Positions 33,985 through 42,389 of a DNA stretch of 53,127 nt are shown one piece after another. The first letter of the stretch is position 1; each line of letters starts with the position of its first letter. The notes beneath the pieces were generated by a model. The model was not told the origin of the DNA, made no database searches, and was given only the letters and a program-made list of their open reading frames with translations. Both the position numbers and the translations under genes were made by a program. The DNA is taken from positions 1 to 53,127 of the forward strand of contig CAMLHQ010000015.1 in assembly GCA_946479785.1 (NCBI GenBank), in the 5' to 3' direction. Source of the stretch: an uncultured Nitrospira sp. GTDB lineage: Bacteria; Nitrospirota; Nitrospiria; Nitrospirales; Nitrospiraceae.

Positions 33985-34101
33985 GATAGTGAAAAAGGCC
34001 TTCGGCTGCGTTCTCACTGCGCTTAGAGGTTCAACGTACCAAAACCGTACGCCTCGCCTCTTCGCTTGTTGCGGCCTTGCCGACGGCCTTTTTGACTATC
34101 C
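33984..34101 (-). repeat. Palindromic repeat element, copy 2
   Basis: Terminal inverted repeats of 17 bases, 33984-34000 and 34085-34101, match at 16 positions. Inside, GTACC and GGTAC-type inner arms make the whole 118 bases able to fold as one long hairpin. On the minus strand it shares the core of copy 1. It separates the PilZ gene from panC. Confidence 0.8.
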
Positions 34102-34119
34102 TGAGGGCGGCAAAGCGGG

Positions 34120-34998
34120 TTATCCATCCAGTCTGAAACGCTTCTTTTTCCCTTCGAAGCTCGCCAACACATTATCGATCAACCGCACCGATCCGATGCG
34201 AACGGCGCCCAGCAGAACTGCCGGTCGATCGATTCTCATAAGCGGCTCCAACGTCGCACGGTCGCATACGGCCAGATAATCGATCTGAATCGCGCGCGCG
34301 CCCGCGATGACTTTGTGCATGATGGCCTGTGCCGATTCAGCGTCCGTCGTGCCGTCCTCGATGGCCTGACGACCGGCTTGCAAGGCGTGGAAAAACATCG
34401 GAGCGATCCGCCGCCCCTCTGTTGTAAGATACACGTTGCGTGAACTCATGGCTAAGCCATCGCGTTCCCTCACCGTGGGACGAACCACAATTTCCACGCC
34501 GAGATTCAAGTCCTTTACCAATTGACGCACCAGCGCGGACTGTTGGTAGTCTTTCTGCCCGAACAGCGCGACGTGCGGGCGGACCATTCCGAAGAGCTTC
34601 GTGACGACTGTTGCCACACCGGTGAAATGGTGCGGTCGGGATTCGCCCTCCCAACGACGGGCGATGGCTGGAACCGTGACGACAGTCTGAAACCCTTCCG
34701 GGTACATGCCAGCGGTGGTTGGCTCGAAACAGACATCCACGCCCTCTTCCCGGCACAGCGCGTGATCCTTCTGGATCGGCCGAGGATACTGTTCGAAATC
34801 TTCCGTCGGGCCAAACTGCGTCGGATTCACGAAGATGCTGACGACCAGCGCATCGCATTGCAGCCGCGCGGCGCGGATCAATGCTCGATGGCCGTCATGC
34901 AGCGCACCCATTGTCGGTACGAAGCCGATCATGATGCCTTCCCGCCGGAGCCGTTCGCTCCAAACCGCCATCCGCTGTGGGGCACGGATGATCTTCAT
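34120..34998 (-). CDS. panC: Pantothenate synthetase
   Basis: Joins pantoate and beta-alanine with ATP. VPTMGALHDGHRALI near residue 25-39 is the HxGH nucleotidyl-transferase motif, with VSIFVNPTQFGPTEDF, FGQKDYQQSALVRQL and MSSRNVYL as further signatures. The 292-residue length is typical. Its first four bases overlap the end of folK, so the order folK-panC is coupled on the minus strand. No panB is in the window. Repeat copy 2 lies just after its stop. Confidence 0.95.
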   Translation of the reverse strand: MKIIRAPQRMAVWSERLRREGIMIGFVPTMGALHDGHRALIRAARLQCDALVVSIFVNPTQFGPTEDFEQYPRPIQKDHALCREEGVDVCFEPTTAGMYPEGFQTVVTVPAIARRWEGESRPHHFTGVATVVTKLFGMVRPHVALFGQKDYQQSALVRQLVKDLNLGVEIVVRPTVRERDGLAMSSRNVYLTTEGRRIAPMFFHALQAGRQAIEDGTTDAESAQAIMHKVIAGARAIQIDYLAVCDRATLEPLMRIDRPAVLLGAVRIGSVRLIDNVLASFEGKKKRFRLDG

Positions 34999-35552
34999 GA
35001 ATCGGGATGCGGACTACAAGATGGACGTGATCCGTATCTGGTCGAGGGTTGAGGAAAGAGGAGACGGACCTCCGAGTGATCGGCGGCCTCGGCGAGCATC
35101 TGGTTGACCGACCGTTGGCGAGTCGGATGCACCAACAACGGGTCGAGTTCGCTCAAAGGCATCAGTACGAAACGGCGTTGATGGAGTCGAGGATGAGGGA
35201 TCGTGAGTCCTGGCTCATCGATCACCCGCTCGCCATAGAATAAGATGTCGAGATCGATGGTTCTGGGCCCCGAACGGTTATTCTCGTCGCGTCCCAACGA
35301 GCGCTCGATTTCGCGAAGGATATCCAAGAGACTTCTCGGCGCGATGTCTGTTTCCAACCGAACGACGCCGTTCAGGAACCAGGCGTCACCCGGGTTCGCC
35401 CCATCCTTGACCGGCTCCGTTTCGTAGAGCAAGGAGACGCCCGTCAACTGCGAGTGGGGCAAGAGACTGAGCAGCGTGACGGTGCGATCGCAGAAATCGA
35501 GACGATTTCCGACATTCGACCCGAATCCGATATAGACCGTCTCGCAACTCAT
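34995..35552 (-). CDS. folK: 2-amino-4-hydroxy-6-hydroxymethyldihydropteridine pyrophosphokinase
   Basis: Transfers pyrophosphate in folate synthesis. YIGFGSNVGNRL at the N-terminus and GPRTIDLDILFYG near residue 93-105, plus IPHPRLHQRRFVLMPLSEL, are the HPPK signatures. 185 residues, slightly longer than the 160-residue core because of a Ser/Pro/Arg-rich tail. It lies 16 bases after dapL and overlaps panC, so dapL-folK-panC is a likely operon joining lysine, folate and pantothenate synthesis. Confidence 0.93.
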   Translation of the reverse strand: MSCETVYIGFGSNVGNRLDFCDRTVTLLSLLPHSQLTGVSLLYETEPVKDGANPGDAWFLNGVVRLETDIAPRSLLDILREIERSLGRDENNRSGPRTIDLDILFYGERVIDEPGLTIPHPRLHQRRFVLMPLSELDPLLVHPTRQRSVNQMLAEAADHSEVRLLFPQPSTRYGSRPSCSPHPDS

Positions 35553-35568
35553 CAGGGCGCCCCCTCTG

Positions 35569-36744
35569 CTACCAACCAGCCTTCTTCATTCGCTCGACTG
35601 CTTCCGCCAATCGCTCTTTCGACGTACACACCGTCATGCGAATATACCCTTCGCCCGGCGCGCCGAATCCGTTGCCGGGTGTCGTCACGATGCCCGCCTT
35701 CTCCAGCAGATGCGCGGTGAAGGAGGCGGACGTGTAGCCCTTCGGCACCGTCACCCAGATGTAGAACGCGGCTGGGGGCGCGTCGACCTCAAGGCCGAGC
35801 TTTTTCAAACCAGGGATCAATGTGTCGCGTCGCTCCTGATAAATCTTCCTGATAGCATCAGTCACGGAATCGTCCAATCCCAGCGCCGTGATGCCGGCCA
35901 CCTGCACCGCTTCGAACACGCCTGAGTCCAGCTGGCTCTTCACTTTTCCGAGCGCGGCCAGGACCTCCCTATTGCCGACCGCGAATCCGAGCCGCCAGCC
36001 GGTCATGTTGTAGGTCTTCGAGAGGGAGTGGAATTCCACACCGACATCCTTGGCCCCCGCGATTTCCATGAAGCTGGCCGGTCGCTTGCCATCGTAGTAG
36101 ATCTCCGAATAGGCAGCGTCGTGGCACACGATGACATGGTTTTCCTGCGCAAACTCGACCACTCGCTTGAAGTAGTCCTTCGTCATGATGACCGAGGTGG
36201 GATTATTCGGCGAGTTGAGCCACATCAGCTTGGCTTTTTGGGCCACGTCTTTCGGGATCGCACTCAGGTCCGGCAAAAAGCCGTTGGCCTTTGTGAGCGG
36301 CATGATGTGCGAGACACCGCCGCTGAAACTCGTACCGACCGGATAGACCGGATAGCCGGGGCTCGGGACGAGCACGATATCGCCAGGATCGATGAAGGCC
36401 AGATGAATGTGGCCGATCCCTTCTTTCGAACCGATGAGAGTCAGCACTTCATCGGCTGGATTCAACGTCACGTCGAACCGGCGCTTGTACCAATCAGCCA
36501 CCGCTGCACGGAACGCCAGCATGCCTTCGTACGAGGGATACTGATGGTGTTTCGGGTTCTTGGCCGCTTGGGCCAGACTCTCGATAATCGGAGTCGGGGT
36601 CGGCAAATCCGGATCGCCGATGCCAAGGTTGATGATATCGACGCCACGCGCAATCGCCGCCTGTTTCATCTTGTCGATCGCGGCGAAAAGGTACGGAGGC
36701 AAGGTCTTGATACGGGTTGCGACTTCAATCGGAAAGCCGGCCAT
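35569..36744 (-). CDS. dapL: LL-diaminopimelate aminotransferase
   Basis: PLP enzyme (fold I) that converts tetrahydrodipicolinate directly to LL-diaminopimelate, bypassing acylated intermediates. NLGIGDPDLPTP near residue 41, LNSPNNPTS near 175 and SLSKTYNMTGWR with the Schiff-base lysine near 237 are clear. 391 residues. GPDDP-type substrate loops resemble DapL of the bacterial DapL2-like type more than aspartate aminotransferase, though a general aminotransferase role cannot be excluded by eye. AAAGGAG precedes the ATG. With dapA, dapB and lysA in this window it forms most of a lysine pathway. Confidence 0.85.
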   Translation of the reverse strand: MAGFPIEVATRIKTLPPYLFAAIDKMKQAAIARGVDIINLGIGDPDLPTPTPIIESLAQAAKNPKHHQYPSYEGMLAFRAAVADWYKRRFDVTLNPADEVLTLIGSKEGIGHIHLAFIDPGDIVLVPSPGYPVYPVGTSFSGGVSHIMPLTKANGFLPDLSAIPKDVAQKAKLMWLNSPNNPTSVIMTKDYFKRVVEFAQENHVIVCHDAAYSEIYYDGKRPASFMEIAGAKDVGVEFHSLSKTYNMTGWRLGFAVGNREVLAALGKVKSQLDSGVFEAVQVAGITALGLDDSVTDAIRKIYQERRDTLIPGLKKLGLEVDAPPAAFYIWVTVPKGYTSASFTAHLLEKAGIVTTPGNGFGAPGEGYIRMTVCTSKERLAEAVERMKKAGW

Positions 36745-36824
36745 AATCCGGGAATCTCCTTTCTAGGCAATACGTCTCGATGAGCAAACGAATCTCCTAG
36801 GCTACTTCAGGAGTGAGGCTGTAA

Positions 36825-37508
36825 TCAATGTTGAGGTGGAAGCACATGCCCGATGAGCCGATCGGCAAACTGATGCAGAGCAGGGAGGTGTGGCGTCGCG
36901 GCGGCTGTGATTTCTTGTGCGGTCAGCTTGGCTTTGACCAGGTCCGGTGCACATTTCTGGCAGAGCGAGTCTATGTCGGCTTGTTCCATTTCCAAGTGGA
37001 ATAAGAGCCCATAGGCGCGGGCGCCGTAACGGAAGGCTTGAAGTGGAGCGTCCGCAGAACCGGCCAGCAGGACACAGTCTTTGGGGAGATCGAACACTTC
37101 GCCGTGCCACTCGAAGACGCCAAATGAATCAGGCAGCGTCGAAAAGAGCGGATCCTGCTTAGCTTCACGCGAAAGCGTGATCGTCGTCATTCCGATTTCC
37201 AGTGCCTTCCCAGGGACGATTGTCGCTCCAAGCGCTTTCGCCATGAACTGGCTACCCAGGCAAACACCGATCATCGGCTTGCCGGCGCGCAGTGTGGATC
37301 GGATGAAGGCAGTCTCCGCCGCAATCCACTCATCTGAGTCGTTCACCGACATCGGTCCGCCCATGATGATCAGCAGATCGCCGGCGTCTTTTGGTAGCCC
37401 ATCTTTGGGAACCAAATAGCGTTCGAGAGTCACGTTTCGTTTCGCAAGCGCAGTCGCAAAGATACCGGGACCTTCAAAACAAACGTGCTGTAGACACACG
37501 GCTCGCAT
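36825..37508 (-). CDS. Class I glutamine amidotransferase-like protein
   Basis: 227 residues, GATase1 domain alone. IIMGGPMSVNDSDEWI near residue 48, GVCLGSQFMAKALG with the nucleophilic Cys near 87 and a His-containing segment GLLFHLEMEQADI near 172 give the Cys-His-Glu triad. This is the GMP-synthase-like subfamily without a synthetase domain; family members hydrolyse glutamine or gamma-glutamyl compounds. The start 37508 follows GGAG; a GTG at 37514 is also possible. Divergent from the macro-domain gene with a 209-base gap. Specific substrate unknown. Confidence 0.82.
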   Translation of the reverse strand: MRAVCLQHVCFEGPGIFATALAKRNVTLERYLVPKDGLPKDAGDLLIIMGGPMSVNDSDEWIAAETAFIRSTLRAGKPMIGVCLGSQFMAKALGATIVPGKALEIGMTTITLSREAKQDPLFSTLPDSFGVFEWHGEVFDLPKDCVLLAGSADAPLQAFRYGARAYGLLFHLEMEQADIDSLCQKCAPDLVKAKLTAQEITAAATPHLPALHQFADRLIGHVLPPQH

Positions 37509-37717
37509 TGACACTCCAGGGAAGTCGAATTAGGCTTCGACTAGGCTTTGTGCGATCGACTTATTATGGTTTCCTCAACCGTGACATAAGTGAGGGAATC
37601 TCGCAATGTGCTCGGGGAGAAGAAAAGGGTCCGGAGCTTGAGCAAGAGCCTACACACTTCAATGACCTATGCGCCTTGAATCGGTTGGAGTTTCGCTTGT
37701 AACTGGGTCGTTCAATC

Positions 37718-38227
37718 ATGCCCGCCATGCTTCGCGCCATTCGCGCCGACATCACCACGCTGGCGGTTGACGCTATTGTGAATGCCGCGAATGCCTCTCT
37801 GCTCCCTGGCGGTGGAGTCTGCGGCGCTATACATCGCGCGGCCGGGCCAGAGTTAGTGCAAGAGTGCCGACTTCTCGGAGGGTGCCAAACAGGCGACGCG
37901 AAGCTGACTAGGGGGTACCGCCTACCGGCTCGTTACATCATCCATACGGTCGGACCCGTCTGGAGCGGCGGACAGCACGGTGAAGCGGAGTTGCTCGCAT
38001 CCTGCTATCGCCGCTCGCTGGAGATTGCCATGGCGAATGCGGTTGCCAGCGTAGCCTTCCCGAGCATCAGCACAGGCATCTATGGCTATCCGATCGAACT
38101 GGCCGCACGAGTTGCGGTTTCCACCGTGCGCGGGTCGCTGCAGCAGTTCACCGCGATACGCGAAGTGATCTTCTGTTGCTTCTCACACGGTGACTTAGCG
38201 GTTTACGAAAAGTGGCTCAACGAATAG
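37718..38227 (+). CDS. Macro-domain protein (ADP-ribose / O-acetyl-ADP-ribose hydrolase type)
   Basis: 169-residue stand-alone macro domain. [27 protein letters not shown] near residues 17-43 binds ADP-ribose, [24 protein letters not shown] is the family core and [10 protein letters not shown] near 115-124 is the phosphate loop. This resembles YmdB-like deacetylases of O-acetyl-ADP-ribose; removal of ADP-ribose from proteins or DNA is possible. No partner transferase is recognised nearby. ATG 37718 has no strong ribosome site; a second ATG is three codons further. Confidence 0.9.
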   Translation: MPAMLRAIRADITTLAVDAIVNAANASLLPGGGVCGAIHRAAGPELVQECRLLGGCQTGDAKLTRGYRLPARYIIHTVGPVWSGGQHGEAELLASCYRRSLEIAMANAVASVAFPSISTGIYGYPIELAARVAVSTVRGSLQQFTAIREVIFCCFSHGDLAVYEKWLNE

Positions 38228-38265
38228 AATCGTTTTCTTGACTGAACACACAGGGAGGGCTAACC

Positions 38266-38793
38266 ATGACCAGACGAGCTCGATGTGGTTGGCTGGTTGC
38301 TGCGGTATGGGGTATGACACTCGGTGCAGGGCTGAACGGAGTGGACGCAGCGGATGCCAACAAAGCCTGCGGGCTGCTGACTCCCTCGGAGCTGGGAGGT
38401 GTCCTCGGTGGCAACGTGATCATGAATGGTAGCGACCCTATGCCCGGAGGTAAGACTGAAATTTGCACAGGTCAGGCGCCGACCACTTCCGTGATGTTGC
38501 GGCTGGTGACAGGACTGGATCCGGGGAGAGATCGATCCGGCAACAAAGAAAAGGCAGGCATCGAATTATTCAAGAAAATGGGGGCGAAGGTCGACGTGAA
38601 AACCTTTGGACCGATCGCATGCTCGACGATTGAGCCACCTGTTGAACGGATGCAAAAAGGAATCAACACGACCTGTACAGTCACGAAGGATACCGCGATC
38701 GCCGGGATCGAAGTGACGGCGAAGAGCCAGCAAGACATGGTCTCGATCGATAGGCTTCGTCCGCTCGCCGAAAAGATGGCCGGCCGTTTCTAG
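38266..38793 (+). CDS. Secreted hypothetical protein
   Basis: 175 residues with a signal peptide cut after VDAADA near residue 30. The mature part starts with KACGLLTPSELGGVLGG, a form seen in DUF3558-like and related periplasmic proteins, and has four cysteines (C35, and three in EICTG, IACST, NTTCT) that may form two disulfides. GGGAGG precedes the ATG. No gene partner is evident. Function unknown. Confidence 0.62.
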   Translation: MTRRARCGWLVAAVWGMTLGAGLNGVDAADANKACGLLTPSELGGVLGGNVIMNGSDPMPGGKTEICTGQAPTTSVMLRLVTGLDPGRDRSGNKEKAGIELFKKMGAKVDVKTFGPIACSTIEPPVERMQKGINTTCTVTKDTAIAGIEVTAKSQQDMVSIDRLRPLAEKMAGRF

Positions 38794-38930
38794 TTGAGGG
38801 AGCCACTATCATCCTTCCGGAGCTCTCCGAAGCTGCTCGTTTGCATTGACACACTCTCTCGCCCCAATTATGCTGCGGCCGGTTTTCATACTGACCCACG
38901 CACAGCACTTGGAATCAGAAGAGGCTATCG

Positions 38931-39317
38931 ATGCGACGTCGAACCTGGCTGACGCCGATCCGGTGTCTGCTCTGCGTTGTCTGTGCCGTCCTGTCCGGTT
39001 GTGCGACCGAAAGCAAGGACGCGGCAAAGCGGGATGTCGTCGGGCCCTATCGGACGTGGAATGATGTCATTAGCCGGTGGGTCGGGGGACAAGTCGCCGA
39101 TCTCTATGTTGAACTCGGACCGCCCAACCTCCATCCGCACGAACTCGAAAACGGAGCGATCGAGATGGTCTGGGACTTCGGAATCGATCGCATGCCGGGT
39201 CAGGCCGACGAGTTCAATCTGCTGCCTCTCTACGGCGGCAACGTGAGCTGTCAGATGCATTTCTTTGCCGATCTTAAAGGCACCATTCTCAGGGGCGAAC
39301 GAGTCGGATGTGAATAG
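38931..39317 (+). CDS. Lipoprotein of unknown function
   Basis: 128 residues, signal peptide with lipobox AVLSGCA, mature from about Cys24. The mature part contains YRTWNDVISRWVGGQVADLYVELGPPN, similar in layout to small SmpA/BamE-like or YnbE-type envelope proteins (helix, then strand with G-P-P), and two further cysteines. AGAGG lies just before the ATG. Same strand as the secreted protein upstream, 137 bases away. Function unknown. Confidence 0.62.
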   Translation: MRRRTWLTPIRCLLCVVCAVLSGCATESKDAAKRDVVGPYRTWNDVISRWVGGQVADLYVELGPPNLHPHELENGAIEMVWDFGIDRMPGQADEFNLLPLYGGNVSCQMHFFADLKGTILRGERVGCE

Positions 39318-39432
39318 CAGGCTGTCGATTCTCAGTCAGATGGTGACGGAGGGATATCTTGCGACTCGACAGAGAACAGTAATTTGTCAACACCCTCGAT
39401 CAACCGTCTAGCCCTCTCGGCTCCTCCTACGC

Positions 39433-39438
39433 TACAAT
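39433..39438 (+). promoter_or_regulatory. Candidate -10 of the 39446 gene
   Basis: TACAAT seven bases before the ATG at 39446. No good -35; leaderless geometry. Confidence 0.35.
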
Positions 39439-39445
39439 CGTGGTC

Positions 39446-40279
39446 ATGAATGTTCCGATCAAGAACGTGGAGGACCTGCGTTGGCTGCTCGGCCACACAG
39501 GAGGATTCCGCGGCGGCTATGTGACAGATGTGCAGATGGCGAAGCGGCGGCTGTTCGACGAGGGCTCCGCGCGCGAAGTCCTGGCCGATACGGTGGTGAC
39601 GGTCGTCGTGCGTTATTGTCTCCATCAAATGGAACGGGTAGCCAAACTCACGATGATGGGCGTCACAGATTTTTCGATCTTTGAACAGGAGGGCGCGGAC
39701 TGCTCGAATCTGGGCGGGATTCACGCTGAGTGCACGGCAGGCAAGCTGCGATTCTGGTTCGATCCGCAGGGCGAGCTTTACGTGGTGTGCGACGAGGCGC
39801 AGATGGAAGAAGTCGCCGTGCCGTCTCCCGACGATCGCTTGCGTGAACCGCTGGCGCGATGGACATTTCAAAGTCCGATGGCCGATTGGCCGACGGTGGA
39901 GTGGCTGCTCGAAAAGTTGGACGGTGCCGGGTTGCCCTGCACATGGAAGAAAGCCAAGTCATCGAACGGTCGGCGGTCGGTGATCCAGTGGGAAGGCGCG
40001 TTACTGCCGGCGCAGGGCGCGGACGCCATCGAACAGGCTGCTGTGCATGTCATGCTGTACGGGCCCATGGAGGGGCCCGGGTTCGGCATTCTGTTGCACG
40101 TTGATGGATCTCAAGGAGCGGCGGCGAACCGCGTACTCTCCTGCCTGTCGGATCTGATTGTGAGGCGTTTTTCCGGCCAGTGCTTGGTGGGAAATACGAT
40201 TATCCCTGGCGTAGAGTGGTCGAGCTGGAAGTCGTTGGAGCAGCTTCGTTGGACGAGGATGGAAGAGGTTGAGGAGTAG
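39446..40279 (+). CDS. Conserved hypothetical cytosolic protein
   Basis: 277 residues, no signal peptide, no transmembrane helix. I do not recognise the family. The sequence suggests two halves of similar plan: each has a W-x-x-x-x-W-L-L segment (EDLRWLLGHTGG near 8 and WPTVEWLLEKLDGAG near 150) followed by charged strands and a hydrophobic helix, so an internal duplication is possible. It is rich in Trp and Met. No Shine-Dalgarno sequence; TACAAT lies seven bases before the ATG. A GTG at 39440 is an alternative start. Function unknown. Confidence 0.62.
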   Translation: MNVPIKNVEDLRWLLGHTGGFRGGYVTDVQMAKRRLFDEGSAREVLADTVVTVVVRYCLHQMERVAKLTMMGVTDFSIFEQEGADCSNLGGIHAECTAGKLRFWFDPQGELYVVCDEAQMEEVAVPSPDDRLREPLARWTFQSPMADWPTVEWLLEKLDGAGLPCTWKKAKSSNGRRSVIQWEGALLPAQGADAIEQAAVHVMLYGPMEGPGFGILLHVDGSQGAAANRVLSCLSDLIVRRFSGQCLVGNTIIPGVEWSSWKSLEQLRWTRMEEVEE

Positions 40280-40302
40280 CGGCTCCTATTGAGTCTGGCA
40301 GG

Positions 40303-40348
40303 AAGTCAAAAATCCCGTTCAGCGTCGCCCAAGCGAGCGAAAAGGTGA
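40303..40348 (+). repeat. Degenerate half copy of the palindromic repeat (copy 3)
   Basis: About 45 bases aligning with the left half of copy 1 (33231 onward) at roughly 36 positions: GTCAAAAA, CCGTTCAGC and AAGCGAGCGAAAAGG. It fills the gap between two convergent genes. No right half is seen. Confidence 0.5.
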
Positions 40349-40349
40349 G

Positions 40350-41081
40350 TTAGGCAAGCGCTTCTTCGTTGGTAGGGCCGGCAGCCAATGCCGGGGTGCT
40401 GTGTGTGTAGACGGTCGTGCCGTTGCCGTATGCGACACCCTTCTTGTGTGCGAGTCCATTGCCATTCTTGCCATTCACACATTCCACGAGCGCCCAAAAG
40501 CGGAGGGGATTCACGTTCTGCTTGCGGGCGACGTGCAATTCGGTGCCTTCCAACACGCTGTCTAAAGACAGATCGGTCCGCCAGCCTAAATGCTTCGTCA
40601 GCGGCGACAGCACTTTTTCCATTGCGGCGACGACCTTGTTCTCATTACTAAAGTGGTTGAGCATGATGATGCGGCCGCCCGGACGGCACACGCGGATCAT
40701 TTCGCTGACGACCTTTCGGTAATCAGGCACCGCCGTGACGACGTAGGCCGCGACGACGGTATCGAAGCTGCTGTCTTCGAATTCCATCGCGCCGGCGTCC
40801 ATGCGATGGAGTGTCACATGGTCCATCTGATGCTCGGCCGTTCGTTTCTTGGCGATCTCCAACATCCCCTCTGAGAAATCGATGGCGACGATCTCGCAAT
40901 GGCGCGGATACATTGGGAGGGCGATGCCGGTGCCGACGCCCACTTCGAGGATGCGCTCGTTGGGTTGGACGTTCAGGTTGCGGATCGCGGACTCACGTCC
41001 TTCGTGAAACACTTTGCCGAAAATCTTGTCATAGACACCGGCGTAGGACGTGTAAACCCGCTCGACCTTATGTAGATCCAT
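40350..41081 (-). CDS. SAM-dependent methyltransferase (phosphatidylethanolamine N-methyltransferase-like)
   Basis: 243 residues, class I Rossmann methyltransferase. Motif I is ILEVGVGTGIALP near residue 44, motif II VAIDFSEGMLEIA near 65, FDTVVAAYVVTAVPD near 106 and the post-I segment GGRIIMLNHF near 133. VYTSYAGVYDKIFGKVFHEGR at the start is the N-terminal pattern of the PmtA type that makes phosphatidylcholine. Nearly cytosolic, membrane-associated. GAGGGTG precedes ATG 41081; the longer frame to 41153 is unsupported. Ubiquinone-type methyltransferase is an alternative. The last 40 residues (from about 205) are low-complexity and may be extra. Confidence 0.78.
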   Translation of the reverse strand: MDLHKVERVYTSYAGVYDKIFGKVFHEGRESAIRNLNVQPNERILEVGVGTGIALPMYPRHCEIVAIDFSEGMLEIAKKRTAEHQMDHVTLHRMDAGAMEFEDSSFDTVVAAYVVTAVPDYRKVVSEMIRVCRPGGRIIMLNHFSNENKVVAAMEKVLSPLTKHLGWRTDLSLDSVLEGTELHVARKQNVNPLRFWALVECVNGKNGNGLAHKKGVAYGNGTTVYTHSTPALAAGPTNEEALA

Positions 41082-41356
41082 GTCACCCTCCAACCACACA
41101 TCATGCGTCCTGCGCATCCCGAGAGAGCAGGGATGAACCGACGGTCTCCTCAATTGGGGAATCCGGTCCGGCGGAGCGCCTGAATGGAGCGAGGAATCCG
41201 CCTCACATGAACAAGCGCTACAATAACCAAGTCATGATATTCGAGTCAACAGAATTGATTCTGCACTATGGGAGGCATAAGGGTTTAGGCGTAAGGCGGT
41301 TAGGCGAAGGATACGCATCTTGATTCAGCGCGGGCGCCTGTGGGATAGGTACGGCC

Positions 41357-41974
41357 ATGATTCTTGCGGGACTCTTCGCCGGGGTCTTGTTCCTCGGAAT
41401 TTTTATTGGTGACCGATTGTATTTTCGCACGCTCTCGTCGGAGGCTAGCCACTATGGCTGCCGGGTCGGCCGGGCGGAAGATCGGATGGACTTCGCCAGC
41501 CTGACACAGATGTATGCCTGCTTCGACGGGTTAGGCTTGCTCGCGTTGCGATATGGCGTTGCACGTTTGTTCGCCGACGCGAATCGCATTCTCCTGCGTC
41601 CTAGGTATCCCAGCCTCTGGGCTTTTCTATGGATGTGGCCAATGAAGGCCACGATTGATCTGCGCGTCGAGGGCCATACGCTTGTGTTGTCCTCGACAAA
41701 GCGCATTCCCTGGTGCTCCGCAATTCTGACCGCAGTCTGGTTCCTTGGCGTGGCGCTCGGTACACTCGTGGCCATCATCAGCTATGTGTCGGAGGGTGGA
41801 TTGAACAGCTCCGGTGGGATACTGGTCGGCGCCGGGGTTTTGACCTTGGGACTCCTGTTCTTGTTCTCTGGCTTGATCACGGTGGTCATGGCGTATCGCC
41901 TGGAAAACAGCCGGCTGACGAAAGTGTACGAGGAGCTGAGAGCAGTTGTGGATAGGACCGCCGCTACGACGTGA
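41357..41974 (+). CDS. Hypothetical membrane protein
   Basis: 205 residues with an N-terminal helix (3-19, LAGLFAGVLFLGIFIG), a soluble segment of about 100 residues, and two C-terminal helices near 118-142 and 153-182 (GVLTLGLLFLFSGLITVVMAY). No family recognised. The soluble part contains RPRYPSLWAFLWMWPMKATIDLRV. The ribosome site is weak. Its stop overlaps the convergent gene by 11 bases. The 275 bases upstream contain an imperfect TTAGGCG-type direct repeat near 41285-41311 and no gene. Confidence 0.58.
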   Translation: MILAGLFAGVLFLGIFIGDRLYFRTLSSEASHYGCRVGRAEDRMDFASLTQMYACFDGLGLLALRYGVARLFADANRILLRPRYPSLWAFLWMWPMKATIDLRVEGHTLVLSSTKRIPWCSAILTAVWFLGVALGTLVAIISYVSEGGLNSSGGILVGAGVLTLGLLFLFSGLITVVMAYRLENSRLTKVYEELRAVVDRTAATT

Positions 41975-42305
41975 AGAGGCTCAGAAAGCGATCGTAATCA
42001 GCGGAAAGATTCAGGCCCGCTCGATTCTGCGCCAGGCCGGCGATGATACCGCGATGTTTCCTGCTGAGCCCTGAACTCTCGAACGCCTGGCGGAACCGCT
42101 CCCATTTGAGTGCGGAATCCCCGGCTATTCGAGCTTGTTCAGCTTTGGGCAAGGCATGGACCGTCGTGGTGAGGGCCCGGACCGCTTTCTCAACGCTTTC
42201 GTAAGGCGGCGCCAGTTTGAGTTGCGCATAGAACGCCTCAAGGTGAGAGCGGAACTCCTCTCGTAATGCCTGCGTCACGTCCGGTTGAGAGCTTGCTGGG
42301 TCCAT
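41964..42305 (-). CDS. Small helical hypothetical protein
   Basis: 113 residues, predicted all-helical, charged and cytosolic; no family recognised. It has a promoter with strong -35/-10 spacing (TTGTCA-17-TATCAT) ending ten bases before the ATG at 42305 and no Shine-Dalgarno sequence. Converges on the upstream membrane-protein gene, overlapping by 11 bases, and diverges from the lipoprotein gene at 42390. Confidence 0.55.
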   Translation of the reverse strand: MDPASSQPDVTQALREEFRSHLEAFYAQLKLAPPYESVEKAVRALTTTVHALPKAEQARIAGDSALKWERFRQAFESSGLSRKHRGIIAGLAQNRAGLNLSADYDRFLSLFTS

Positions 42306-42315
42306 CGCAAGGCGG

Positions 42316-42344
42316 ATGATACGGCATATGGTTTATAGTGACAA
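42316..42344 (-). promoter_or_regulatory. Candidate promoter of the 42305 gene
   Basis: On the minus strand TTGTCA (42339-42344), 17-base spacer, TATCAT (42316-42321), then ten bases to the ATG. Predicted leader zero to four bases. Confidence 0.55.
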
Positions 42345-42389
42345 CGGGTCGTGTTTCTTTTCATGTTCAGAACTGTGAGGAGGTTGTCG

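Noticed and set aside
33226..34101. Repeat pair considered as a CRISPR or integron
   Set aside because: Only two copies in opposite orientation with inverted ends; no regular spacers, no cas or integrase gene.
36028..36783. Plus-strand frame of 251 codons opposite dapL
   Set aside because: Antisense shadow of a clear aminotransferase; no motif.
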